Shown piece after piece: positions 17,374 through 25,361 of a stretch of DNA of 44,480 bases. The position numbers and the translations under genes are program-made. The stretch's first letter is position 1; each line of letters opens with the position of its first letter. Below the pieces are notes generated by a model. It ran no database searches. It had not been told where the DNA came from and saw only the letters and a list, made by a program, of their open reading frames with translations. The stretch is from Sphingopyxis granuli NBRC 100800 (GTDB taxonomy: Bacteria; Pseudomonadota; Alphaproteobacteria; Sphingomonadales; Sphingomonadaceae): positions 1-44,480 of the forward strand of contig NZ_BCUA01000028.1 in assembly GCF_001591045.1 (NCBI RefSeq), in the 5' to 3' direction.

Positions 17374-17859
17374 ATGGAACCGTTGGAAATAGTCCAGGCA
17401 TGGCGGCGCGACGATCCCCGTTGCGTCGCCGACGCCAAGAGCTTCTGGCGCGAGATCGGCATGCCCGACGATGTCGCGGAGGAACGCGCCGCCGAACTGT
17501 GCGTCGTCGCCTATCTCGGTGGGCGGCTGGCGGGGGTCTCGACGGCGCGGCTGGGTGATTTTCCGCCGCTCAAGGGGCGGTTCGCCCATCTGCGGTGCGC
17601 CGTGTCGCCCGCCGCGCGGCGCAAGGATGTCGCGGCGCGGATCATCGGCCACACCCGCACGGTGCTGGAAGCGTGGGCGGCCGACCATGTGCAGGAAAAT
17701 CTGCTGGGCATGGTCGCGATCCTGCAATCGGGGGAGTTGCGCGAAAAGCAGCGCGAGCCGATCTGGCCGATCTATGGCATCGACCTGACGCTGATCGGCT
17801 ATACGCCGCGCGGCGAACAGGTGCGCGTCGGCTGGTTCCGTCATGCCCGCCTCGATTGA
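17374..17859 (+). CDS. GNAT-like protein of unknown substrate
   Basis: The 161-residue product has a pattern consistent with an acetyltransferase fold: CVVAYLGGRLAGVSTARLGD (strands 2-4), HLRCAVSPAARRKDVAARII (strand plus the region that binds acyl-CoA, though without a clean Q/RxxGxG/A), then LLGMVAILQSGELREKQREP. It is a tentative call. The ATG at 17374 has AAGGTGG at 17362-17368; an in-frame GTG at 17365 lies inside that ribosome site. It follows the receptor by 63 bp and overlaps the sulfotransferase by 17 bp, so the two probably work on the same molecule or in one pathway. Confidence 0.6.
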   Translation: MEPLEIVQAWRRDDPRCVADAKSFWREIGMPDDVAEERAAELCVVAYLGGRLAGVSTARLGDFPPLKGRFAHLRCAVSPAARRKDVAARIIGHTRTVLEAWAADHVQENLLGMVAILQSGELREKQREPIWPIYGIDLTLIGYTPRGEQVRVGWFRHARLD

Positions 17860-18775
17860 GCGGGACGAGCGCCGCGACCGCGAGGAGGCGCCCGGGACGG
17901 AGGCGGCGCCCAGCGGCATCCTGTGGATCGCCTCCTACCCCAAGTCGGGCAACACCTGGACGCGGGCGTTCCTCAACAACCTGCTGAAGATCCTGCAGGA
18001 CGACGACGCGGACGCGCCGCAGAGCATCAACCGGATGACCGAATATACGCTGTGGGACATCGCGGCCAAACCCTATGAGCGCCATCTGGGCAAGCCGGTC
18101 GCCGAAGCCGACCGCGCCGAGATCGCGCGCATCCGCCCGGCGGTTCAGGCCGAGATCGCCGAGCGCACCGAGGGGCTGGCGATGGTCAAGACCCATCATG
18201 CGCTGGTGTCCGACCGCGGCGTGCCCGCGATCAACTTCGCGGTGACGTCGGGCGCTATCTATATCGTGCGCAACCCGCTCGACGTCGCCATATCCTATGC
18301 GCATCACCTGGGCAGCGACATCGACTATGCGATCGAAGAGATGGCGCTGCGCAACAAGGAAACCGGCGTTTCCGACAAGAGCGTCTATGAGATCTACGGA
18401 TCGTGGAGCCAGCATGTCGAAAGCTGGACGCGCGCGCCGCATCGCGCGATCCATGTCATGCGCTACGAGGACATGCTGGCCGATCCGGCCGCGGCGTTCG
18501 GGGCGCTCGCCCGCCACCTGCTGCTTTCGCCTTCGCCCGAACAACTCGCCACCGCCATCGAGCGGTCGTCCTTCGCCGCGCTGAAGCAGCAGGAGGATGA
18601 GGCGGGGTTCAGCGAAAAGCCCGACAGCGCCGAACGCTTCTTCCGCGAGGGGCGGGCGGATCAGTGGCGGGACAGGCTGACCCCGCGTCAGGTTCGCGCG
18701 GTCGTGACCGCCCATCACCAGCAGATGCGCCGCTTCGGCTACCTGACCGACGAATTGCTGCCGTTGCTCGAATAG
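17843..18775 (+). CDS. PAPS-dependent sulfotransferase
   Basis: The 310-residue protein belongs to the SULT/Sulfotransfer_1 family, which moves sulfate from PAPS to hydroxyl or amine groups. The 5'-phosphosulfate loop is SYPKSGNTW (31-39). A catalytic-type KTHHA puts His118 in the active site, and the 3'-phosphate motif is RNPLDVAISYAHH (143-155). No signal peptide or transmembrane segment is visible, so it is cytosolic. It ends the sigma-FecR-receptor-GNAT run and is followed by a strong terminator. A sulfotransferase beside a signalling TonB receptor suggests sulfation of a small exported or imported molecule; that is inference. Confidence 0.9.
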   Translation: MPASIERDERRDREEAPGTEAAPSGILWIASYPKSGNTWTRAFLNNLLKILQDDDADAPQSINRMTEYTLWDIAAKPYERHLGKPVAEADRAEIARIRPAVQAEIAERTEGLAMVKTHHALVSDRGVPAINFAVTSGAIYIVRNPLDVAISYAHHLGSDIDYAIEEMALRNKETGVSDKSVYEIYGSWSQHVESWTRAPHRAIHVMRYEDMLADPAAAFGALARHLLLSPSPEQLATAIERSSFAALKQQEDEAGFSEKPDSAERFFREGRADQWRDRLTPRQVRAVVTAHHQQMRRFGYLTDELLPLLE

Positions 18776-18826
18776 CCGCCGCCGATCGCGTCCCGGTCTT
18801 CTCCGCCCCACCACTGGGGAAACCTT

Positions 18827-18873
18827 GGGCCGATGCCGCGCCTGCCCGTGCAGGCCGGCATCGGCCCGTTTTT
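18827..18873 (+). terminator. Rho-independent terminator of the sulfotransferase operon
   Basis: GGGCCGATGCCG (18827-18838) pairs perfectly with CGGCATCGGCCC (18856-18867). A small inner stem CCTG/CAGG lies in the loop and GTTTTT follows (18868-18873). It lies between convergent genes, and the T-tract runs into the stop codon of the minus-strand receptor. Confidence 0.85.
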
Positions 18874-21116
18874 CAGAAGCTGTACCGGGCTTCGAGGCCG
18901 ACGACGCGCGGCTGGCTGTAGCGGTTGATCGTCGGCGCCTGTGCGACATAATAGACCTTGTCGAAGACGTTGTTGGCGAAGGCGGCGATGCCGAACCCGC
19001 CGAATTCGACGCCGAAGCGCAGGTTGACGAGCCGATAGTCGTCGAGGTCGACCGAGGTCGGCGTCAGTTCCTGTTTGCCGCCCCACTGCGCGCTCACCAG
19101 AATGTTCCCCGTGATCGTCACGTCGCGCGCGACCGGGTAGCGCAGATTGAGGTTCGCCGACGCCAGCCAGTCGGGCACCTGCGCCAGGTCGAGCCCCGCG
19201 TAGCGTCCGCTTTTGACCTCGCCGCCCTGACGCGAACCGCTGAGTGCGAGGCGCCCGCTTCCCGCGCCGATGTCGAATCCCTGGCTGTATTCGGCCTCGA
19301 TGCCCCAGCTCTTCGCATTGCCGGCATTGGTCAGATAGCTGACCGCGGCCACCGGGCAGGTCGGATTGGTCAGGGCGCAGCCGTCGTCGACCTGCGCGAT
19401 CAGGTCGCGAAGATCGGTGTAATAGCCCGCGATCGCGAAATAGCCGCGGCGGGCGGGCTGGCCCTTGATCCCGACCTCATAGCTCGTGCTGTTCTCGTTG
19501 CCGAACAGCACTTCGACCGGGCTCGGCGCGCGCGGGTCGGACAGGCGGGTGTTGAACCCGCCGGCGCGATAGCTGCTCCCGACCTTGGCATAGGCGAGGA
19601 TGCGGGGCGCGAGCTTGTAGGACAGCGTCGCATTGTAGGAGAGGTTGTCGGCTTCGATGCTGTCGTCGATGACGCGGGTCGGTCCGCCGGTCGGAAGCCC
19701 GGTTCCCAGATCATAGAGCCGGGCGCTGATGCTGCGGCTGTCGCGGGTGTAGCGCAGCTCGCCGGTCAGGTTGAGCCTGTCGGTGAGATCAAGGCCGAGC
19801 GAGCCATAGGCGGCATAGCTTTCGAAATGGAGCCGCGCGGGTGCGACGTTGCCGGGCGACGGATTGGCGAGCGTCGGCGTGCGGGTCGTCGTCACCGAGA
19901 AGTCGCTGTCGAGCAGCATCGCTTCGACGCCGAACAGCCAGGTCAGGCGGTCGCTGCCGCCGGTGACGTGCAAATCCTGCGACAGCATGTCGGTCGTGTC
20001 GACGACATAGGAGGCGCTGCCCGGATCGATCGGCGTCGCCGGCCCGACCTGCCCGGCAGCGCGGGCGCGCGCCAGTTCCGCGGCGCTGACGCCGTCGTTG
20101 TCGAGATCATATTCGCTGTGCCGCTTGCGGAAGAAGGTCGTCGCGTTGAGCCGGGCGCCGCCGAGGTCGACGCGCACGATCGCCTGCAGCCCGTCGATGT
20201 CCTGGCTGGCGCGCGGCGCGGTGCTCCAGGGATAGCGGAAGCGATCCTGGATATAGCCGCCGGGAAAGCCCGGCGTGCCGGCCGGAATGAAGATCTGATA
20301 GTGGATCGCGGGCGTCGTCAGCCGCTGCGTTTCGGCGAGCAGGACGATGTCGACGGGGCCGCGCGCGAGGCGAAGCTGGCCGCGCAGGCCGTGCCCCTTC
20401 TGCCGGTCGAAATAGACATCGTTGTCGGGGTTGTAGAAGAAGCCCTTGTCCTGCTGGACCAGGTCGCCGCTGATGCGCACCGCCGCGCCCTCGCCGAGCG
20501 GGACGTTGACCGCGCCCTGCATCTGGAAGCTGTTGGTCTCGAAGCCATAGCGGGCGCTCGCCCAGCCGGAGAGGTCGAATCCGGGCTCGGCCGAGATGAT
20601 GTTGATCGCGCCGCCGACGGCGTTGCGGCCATAGAGCGCCCCCTGCGTGCCGCGCAGCACCTCGACCCGGCCGATGTCGAGCATGTCGAGGCGGCTGAAA
20701 TTGCGCCCGCCGACGGCGCCGCCGCCGATATAGGACCCGTTGCGATAGAGGCCGACGCTGGGGTCGCCGTTGGTCGCGCGCGCGGTCGAGGAGGCGCGGA
20801 TCGATATTTCCGAGGTCACCGACGAACTGAGGTTGTTGAAGCGGATGCTCGGCTGATCGGCGAGCAGTTCGCCGCTCGTCTGCGCGCCGCCGCGATCGGT
20901 CAGCGCGGCCGCGTCGATCACCGACGCCGCGGTCGGAACGTCCGACAATCGCTCTTCGCGGCGCCGCGCGGTGACGACGATGGCGCCGTCGTCGCCCGCC
21001 TCGGACGCCGCGTCGGCCGGGGGCGCTGCGGGCGCGACGTCCTGCGCGAAGGACGGGCCGGCCATCGCGGTCCAGACCGCGGTCGCGCAGAAAAGAAGAT
21101 GCGTCTTGCGTTTCAT
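18873..21116 (-). CDS. TonB-dependent receptor (GntR-linked)
   Basis: A 747-residue outer-membrane TBDR: signal peptide (1-24), TonB box IVVTARRREER (about 45-55), plug with VEVLRGTQGALYGRNAVGG, and a barrel with the late YAKVGSSYRAGGFNT segment, ending in ARYSF with terminal Phe. There is no STN domain, so it is not of the surface-signalling type. Control is expected from the palindrome at 21145-21156, about 30 bp upstream of the ATG. That site resembles the one in front of the gntR and serine hydrolase genes. With a Tat-exported peptidase-like protein and a serine hydrolase as neighbours, a peptide or amide-type ligand is a reasonable guess. Confidence 0.92.
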   Translation of the reverse strand: MKRKTHLLFCATAVWTAMAGPSFAQDVAPAAPPADAASEAGDDGAIVVTARRREERLSDVPTAASVIDAAALTDRGGAQTSGELLADQPSIRFNNLSSSVTSEISIRASSTARATNGDPSVGLYRNGSYIGGGAVGGRNFSRLDMLDIGRVEVLRGTQGALYGRNAVGGAINIISAEPGFDLSGWASARYGFETNSFQMQGAVNVPLGEGAAVRISGDLVQQDKGFFYNPDNDVYFDRQKGHGLRGQLRLARGPVDIVLLAETQRLTTPAIHYQIFIPAGTPGFPGGYIQDRFRYPWSTAPRASQDIDGLQAIVRVDLGGARLNATTFFRKRHSEYDLDNDGVSAAELARARAAGQVGPATPIDPGSASYVVDTTDMLSQDLHVTGGSDRLTWLFGVEAMLLDSDFSVTTTRTPTLANPSPGNVAPARLHFESYAAYGSLGLDLTDRLNLTGELRYTRDSRSISARLYDLGTGLPTGGPTRVIDDSIEADNLSYNATLSYKLAPRILAYAKVGSSYRAGGFNTRLSDPRAPSPVEVLFGNENSTSYEVGIKGQPARRGYFAIAGYYTDLRDLIAQVDDGCALTNPTCPVAAVSYLTNAGNAKSWGIEAEYSQGFDIGAGSGRLALSGSRQGGEVKSGRYAGLDLAQVPDWLASANLNLRYPVARDVTITGNILVSAQWGGKQELTPTSVDLDDYRLVNLRFGVEFGGFGIAAFANNVFDKVYYVAQAPTINRYSQPRVVGLEARYSF

Positions 21117-21134
21117 GAATCCCTCCCAAAGGCA

Positions 21135-21166
21135 TTGTGCAATTATTATCGATAATTTTGTGCAAT
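21135..21166. promoter_or_regulatory. Probable GntR operator at the TBDR promoter
   Basis: A perfect 12-bp palindrome ATTATCGATAAT (21145-21156) is flanked by two direct copies of TTGTGCAAT (21135-21143 and 21158-21166). The core matches the palindrome at 23342-23357. The site begins 19 bp upstream of the receptor start codon, where a repressor would block transcription. The matching copy next to gntR makes GntR the likely ligand. Confidence 0.7.
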
Positions 21167-21214
21167 CGGCAAGCGCGAGTCAAGCCGGAAACATCGCGAT
21201 GCGGGCGGCGGCGG

Positions 21215-22528
21215 TCAGCGGTCGGCGGGAATGGCTGCGGTCAGAAGATCGCGAAAGCCGCGCGCCGTAGCGGCAAGCGGTTCGGCCGCGACGGTCGACA
21301 AATCGTCGGTCGCGGCATGGTGGTGGCGATGGGCGCCGAAGATTCCGGCGTGGCGGGGGTAGCCTGCCCGGACGACCTCGGCCAGTTCCCCCGCCGCGCC
21401 CTCGCTGGAGGGATAGGCCATTTCGATCCCCGGCTGCCCCTTGAAGATCCGCCGCGCGGGTTCGACCAGATCGGGCGACGTCATCAGGAAGCGATAACTG
21501 TCCGCGCTCGGCAGCGGCAGCAGGCGGCCCGGGATTTCCTGCCAGTCGCGCGTCGCGGCGTTGGCGCCCAGATGCAGCCAGAAATCGCTCTCGCCCGGTG
21601 GCGGCGCGATCGCCTCGACCAGGTGCGCGGCCCCCAGATTCTCATATTCATGGCCGCTGTTGCAGACGAAGAGCAGATTGTGCCGCGGGAAGGCGCGCGG
21701 CGCCCACCGGGCGAGTGCGAGCCAGATCGCGATCCCCGGCCCGCGCTCGCCGGCGCAGTCGGTCCAGCCCGATCGCGGCGTCGACACGATGATCCAGCGC
21801 CCCGCCGATACCCGGCGCCGTCCGACGATATTCTCGGCGATCCGGCGGCCGCCGTGCCCGGTCAACCGCAGCGTCGCCTGGCCCCCGTGCCGCGCGGCCT
21901 CGATCGCGGGTGCCGCGCGCTTCGGCGCCAGCAGGACGATCGGCCTGTCCGCGAGCGGCTTGTCGGCGGGTGCATTGAGCAGCAGCGCCTCGCCCGTCGG
22001 GCCGGTCGTGACGAGGATGACGGCGGCGGCTCCGCGCGCGATCGCGTCGGCGATCGGCGCCCGGGCCGCCGGTTCGAGGAGGCTGGACCAGCGACGGTGC
22101 GGCAGCCGGACGAGCGCGATCGCGCCGTCGAGGCGCCCCGCCGTCTCAGCCAGCCGCAACGGCGCGGACAGGCCGTCCGGCGGCGTGGGGACCGCGAGCG
22201 GCTGCGCGGTCGACGGAATCGCAAGGTCGCCGATCGTCAGCGTGCAGAGCGATGCCTCGAACCACGGCACCTCGAACGCCTGCCGCTCGACCGCGAAGCC
22301 CGCCGCGCCAAGCCGGTTCGCGGTCCAGTCCGCGGTCCAGCGATCGCCCGCGCCGCCCGACTGCTTGTTGCCCGCTTCGGCATAGGTCCGAACGTCCGCG
22401 AACAAGGTGTCGGGGTCGAACAGCGCGCCATCGGGCGAAGCCGCCATGGCGGGCGGCGCCTGCCATGCGATCGGCGCCGCGAACCCCGCCTTCAGCAGCG
22501 TGCGGCGGTCGGTCCCGTCGTGCTTCAC
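21215..22528 (-). CDS. Tat-exported M28-like peptidase-fold protein, metal site degenerate
   Basis: The 437-residue product starts with a twin-arginine signal (TDRRTLLKAG, Arg8-Arg9) and has an M28/PA-type layout: a protease-associated-like insert (AAVILVTTGPTGEALLLN) and the core IIVSTPRSGWTDCAGERGPG, SGHEYENLGAAHLVE and GAHRHHHAATDDLSTV. In active M28 aminopeptidases the first core block carries a zinc-ligand His-x-Asp; here it reads STPRSGW, so the site is altered. It may be a divergent hydrolase or a binding protein. The GTG start overlaps the gntR stop (GTGA, 22525-22528), so both are translated together. The periplasmic location fits processing of what the receptor imports. Confidence 0.75.
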   Translation of the reverse strand: MKHDGTDRRTLLKAGFAAPIAWQAPPAMAASPDGALFDPDTLFADVRTYAEAGNKQSGGAGDRWTADWTANRLGAAGFAVERQAFEVPWFEASLCTLTIGDLAIPSTAQPLAVPTPPDGLSAPLRLAETAGRLDGAIALVRLPHRRWSSLLEPAARAPIADAIARGAAAVILVTTGPTGEALLLNAPADKPLADRPIVLLAPKRAAPAIEAARHGGQATLRLTGHGGRRIAENIVGRRRVSAGRWIIVSTPRSGWTDCAGERGPGIAIWLALARWAPRAFPRHNLLFVCNSGHEYENLGAAHLVEAIAPPPGESDFWLHLGANAATRDWQEIPGRLLPLPSADSYRFLMTSPDLVEPARRIFKGQPGIEMAYPSSEGAAGELAEVVRAGYPRHAGIFGAHRHHHAATDDLSTVAAEPLAATARGFRDLLTAAIPADR

Positions 22529-23265
22529 GATCGCGCCCGGCGGCGGCCCGTTTTCGGCTTGCCGCGCCGCGCCTTGTATTCCGCGAGCGCCTCGGCGAAA
22601 TTCTGCTGCGACGTCGCGATCAGGTCGCGCGCCACCCGATCGGCATCGTCGGGCTCGCGGGCGACGATATGGCGGCAGAGCTGTTCGTAGAGCACCGCCG
22701 AGCGCCGGCCGACCTCTCCCTCGCCATGCGCCGCGACGAACTCGTCGGTGTAGACATTGTGCTGCCACCGGGCGAGCAGCGCCAGCCGGTCGAGCAGTTC
22801 GAGCGCCAGCGGCGCGTTGGAGCGCTTGGCGATGAAGCGGCCGATCCGGTTCGACACCCGCAGATGCTCGGCCGAGTTCGTCGTCCGCTCGGTCACATCC
22901 TTATATTCGACGAGCCGGTGCATGAGTTCGCGCCCGTCGCGGTCGCTCATCGCCGTGCAGGCGAGGCGGCAGACGACGCCGAACAGCGCCTTCCACAACT
23001 CGTAGATCTCGTCCGCGCCATGATCGTCGACGTCGATCGCGAACGCGCCGCGCCAGGGCACGACCTTGATCAGGCCGATGCTCGCGACATGGCGGAACGC
23101 CTCGCGGACGGGGGCATGGCTGACTCCGAAGCGGGCCGCGATCTCGCGCTCGCGGAGCCATGAGCCCGGCGGAATGCGCCACGCGACGATGTCGTCGATC
23201 AGCAGCCGCGCGATGACGCGGTCCTGCGTCGGTGCATTGTCCTCGTCGCTCGTCGTGACGGCCAT
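22525..23265 (-). CDS. GntR/FadR-family transcriptional regulator
   Basis: This 246-residue regulator has an N-terminal winged HTH (about 15-75: RVIARLLIDDIVAWRIPPGS, LREREIAARFGVSHAPVREAF, ASIGLIKVVPWRGAF) and an all-helical FCD-like effector domain to about residue 225. A basic tail (KARRGKPKTGRRRARS) ends the protein. The ATG at 23265 is chosen because the HTH follows directly; the in-frame extension to 23397 would cover the operator. It is the first gene of a coupled pair with the M28-like gene and diverges from the serine hydrolase. It probably represses these genes and the receptor through the TTATCGATAA-cored palindromes. Confidence 0.9.
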   Translation of the reverse strand: MAVTTSDEDNAPTQDRVIARLLIDDIVAWRIPPGSWLREREIAARFGVSHAPVREAFRHVASIGLIKVVPWRGAFAIDVDDHGADEIYELWKALFGVVCRLACTAMSDRDGRELMHRLVEYKDVTERTTNSAEHLRVSNRIGRFIAKRSNAPLALELLDRLALLARWQHNVYTDEFVAAHGEGEVGRRSAVLYEQLCRHIVAREPDDADRVARDLIATSQQNFAEALAEYKARRGKPKTGRRRARS

Positions 23266-23341
23266 GATCCCTGATCGTTTCTGTTGAACGCCCCATCCTA
23301 GCTTGCGCGCCCGACAGGACAATCTTCGATTGCAGTCGCAC

Positions 23342-23357
23342 TTATTATCGATAATAA
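23342..23357. promoter_or_regulatory. Palindromic GntR operator between gntR and serine hydrolase
   Basis: A perfect 16-bp palindrome, TTATTATCGATAATAA, lies in the 130-bp divergent gap, 39 bp from the hydrolase ATG and 77 bp from the gntR ATG. Flanking TCGC and GCGA extend the symmetry imperfectly. The 12-bp core is identical to that at 21145-21156. It stands out as AT-rich in a very GC-rich neighbourhood. Confidence 0.75.
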
Positions 23358-23395
23358 ACGCGAACACAACCCAGCGCATGTGGAAAGGGCAGGCC

Positions 23396-24445
23396 ATGAT
23401 CGGGCGTCTTCTTCTTCTGACCGTCGCCGCGACGGCGACTCCCGTGGCGGCCGGAAGCGCGCCCGCCGCTCCCGTGCCTGCGGCCGAAGACGCGCGGCCC
23501 GGCTGCGCCGCGGCGATCGCCTATTCGGATGCGCACAAGGGGCTCGCCGTCCTCGTCCTGCGGCATGGCGAGGTCGTCTGCGCGTCGCAGGACACCGCCC
23601 GGCCCTACGAACTCTGGTCCGGCACCAAGAGCCTCGTCGGCCTGATGGCGGCGGCGGCGGTGCAGGACGGGCTGCTCGCGCTCGACGAACGGGCGTCCGA
23701 CACGATCGCCGAATGGCGGGACGATCCCGGCAAGGCGGCGATCACGCTGCGCCAGCTGCTCGCCATGACCAGCGGCCAGCCGTCGGCGATCGGCCGCCCG
23801 CAGGGCTATGCCGATTCGCTGCGGGTCGCGCTGACCGCGGCGCCCGGCACCCGCTTCCAATATGGCCCGACGCCGTTGCAGATCTTCGGCGAGGTGATGC
23901 GGCGCAAGCTGGCGGCCGCGGGGCGCGACGCCGATCCGCGGCGCTATGTCGAGCGGCGGCTGCTGGCGCCGCTCGGCGTAACGGTCGGCGAGTGGAGAAA
24001 CGGGCCCGACGGGCATCCGCTGATGCCGCAGGGCCTCGTCCTTGCCGCCGCCGAGTGGGCGAAAATCGGCGAGTTCGTTCGCATGGGCGGCAAGGTCGAC
24101 GGCAAGCTGCTTGTCGACGCGGCGACCTTTGCCGAGCTGTTCGAGGGGAGCGAGGCCAATCCGGCCTATGGCCTCACCTGGTGGCTCCCGCGCGCGACGC
24201 CGTCCGACGACCCGGTCACCCGCTCGACCGACATCACCGATCCCGCCGCGGGGCTTCCCGCCGACCTCGTCGTTGCCGCGGGCGCCGGCGACCAGCGGCT
24301 GTACGTCATCCCCTCGCTGGGATTGACCATCGTCCGCCAGGCCCGCCTCGACGTCGCCGCGTTGCTCGCCGGCCGCAAGAGCGACTGGTCCGACCGGCGG
24401 TTCCTTGCGGCCCTGCTCGCGCCCCGAAGCGCGGCGGTCGATTGA
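23396..24445 (+). CDS. Secreted serine hydrolase (class C beta-lactamase/esterase family)
   Basis: The 349-residue product has a signal peptide (about 1-20) and a beta-lactamase-type fold. The SxxK nucleophile motif is S75-G-T-K78 (YELWSGTKSLVGLM), the second motif Tyr156 in FQYGPTP replaces the usual YxN, and LDERASDTIAEW plus TLRQLLAMTSG are typical of the family. It is probably a periplasmic esterase, D-aminopeptidase or amidase rather than a resistance enzyme. AAGGGCAGG precedes the ATG at 23396. It diverges from gntR across the palindromic operator, so it should be induced together with the receptor and the M28-like protein. Confidence 0.85.
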   Translation: MIGRLLLLTVAATATPVAAGSAPAAPVPAAEDARPGCAAAIAYSDAHKGLAVLVLRHGEVVCASQDTARPYELWSGTKSLVGLMAAAAVQDGLLALDERASDTIAEWRDDPGKAAITLRQLLAMTSGQPSAIGRPQGYADSLRVALTAAPGTRFQYGPTPLQIFGEVMRRKLAAAGRDADPRRYVERRLLAPLGVTVGEWRNGPDGHPLMPQGLVLAAAEWAKIGEFVRMGGKVDGKLLVDAATFAELFEGSEANPAYGLTWWLPRATPSDDPVTRSTDITDPAAGLPADLVVAAGAGDQRLYVIPSLGLTIVRQARLDVAALLAGRKSDWSDRRFLAALLAPRSAAVD

Positions 24446-24469
24446 ACCGGGCGAGGGTGCGCGCGCGCC

Positions 24470-24901
24470 TCAATCGTTCGGTCCGACCTCGGTGAACCGG
24501 AATCCGTCCTGCGTCTTGTGGAAATAATATCCCAGATCGCCGCAGAAGATCACGAAGGTCTCGCCGCCATCGGGCTCGCGATCGTGGATGGCGTTCCGGC
24601 GCGCAAGGCATCGGCGCGCCTTTGCGGCCAGGAAGCGCGGATAGCTTTCGGCGCGAAACGCGGCGGCGTCGCTGCTGCCGCCCTCATCGAGATAGGGCAT
24701 GAACGGGAACTGCGTCATTCCCGCGACCGCGGTCGCATCATCGGCCGCGAGCGCGGCGCGGAATCGGGTCAGGAAGGCGTCGAATTCCTGCTGCACGGCC
24801 GCAGATGCAACAGGCTCCTCCTCCGCCGACGCCGGAACGGACGAGGCGAGCAGGATGCCGGCCAGAACGCCGGGGAGCGGATTAATTTTCAACGACATCA
24901 T
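24470..24901 (-). CDS. Small secreted protein, unknown function
   Basis: The 143-residue product has a signal peptide (about 1-26, ending SSVPASA) and a mature part with FDAFLTRFRAALAADDATAV, PFMPYLDEGG and YYFHKTQDGFRFTEVG. This pattern is seen in small secreted proteins with an NTF2-like look, but I do not recognise a named family. Two cysteines (in RRCLA and VIFCGD) could form a disulfide. The ATG at 24901 is preceded by AAGGCGAG. It overlaps the upstream membrane-protein gene by 20 bp and is the last gene of a run of six minus-strand genes. Confidence 0.7.
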   Translation of the reverse strand: MMSLKINPLPGVLAGILLASSVPASAEEEPVASAAVQQEFDAFLTRFRAALAADDATAVAGMTQFPFMPYLDEGGSSDAAAFRAESYPRFLAAKARRCLARRNAIHDREPDGGETFVIFCGDLGYYFHKTQDGFRFTEVGPND

Positions 24902-25361
24902 GGTCTCGCCTTTCAGGATCGGCACCGGATATGCGGCGGCGCCGGCGCAGCATCGACCGCAACGCCGAAAACAGCAGTCCGGCGGCGGTATAGATCAATG
25001 TCGCCACGGCGATCGCGGGGATGGTGACGTCGCGCGGCTCGCCATCCGCTCCCGCGCACAGCAGGTTGCGCGTGACGCCCTGCTGCCCCGGCCTATAGCT
25101 ATAGTCGCGCGATAGCGTGTCGAGGCCGCCCGGGCAGACGATGGGTTCGGCGACCGTCGACACGATCGGCGGATAGACGGCGCCGCCCGCGACCGCGAAC
25201 ATCATGGCGAGGAAGCCCCAGCCCGCCGCGGCGGGAAGGATGTCCAGCGGCCGGAACAGGCGCGAGCGATGCGTCTTGCGAAAATCCTCCAGCCCGGCGA
25301 GCAGGAAGATCAGGCCGAAGATCGCGGCGACGATCCCCGGTCCGATCAGCGCGCGCATCAT
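24882..25361 (-). CDS. Membrane protein, paralogue of the SHOCT protein upstream
   Basis: The 159-residue protein has three predicted membrane spans (about 4-20, 42-60 and 115-135). A loop between spans 2 and 3 contains LDTLSRDYSYRPGQQGVTRN and two cysteines (IVCPGG, LLCAGADGE). The same loop pattern occurs in the 224-residue protein at 25786-26460, so the two are tandem paralogues; this copy lacks the SHOCT tail. The function is unknown. The start overlaps the lipoprotein stop (25358-25361, ATGA). Confidence 0.75.
   Translation of the reverse strand: MMRALIGPGIVAAIFGLIFLLAGLEDFRKTHRSRLFRPLDILPAAAGWGFLAMMFAVAGGAVYPPIVSTVAEPIVCPGGLDTLSRDYSYRPGQQGVTRNLLCAGADGEPRDVTIPAIAVATLIYTAAGLLFSALRSMLRRRRRISGADPERRDHDVVEN

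Noticed and set aside
14767..17919. Minus-strand open frame of 1050 codons opposite the fused TonB receptor
   Set aside because: It has no recognisable domain, is rich in Arg/Ala/Asp as expected from antisense of GC-rich coding DNA, and covers a clear receptor gene.
18825..21155. Plus-strand open frame of 776 codons opposite the second TonB receptor
   Set aside because: Low-complexity antisense product; the minus strand encodes a complete receptor with signal peptide and terminal Phe.
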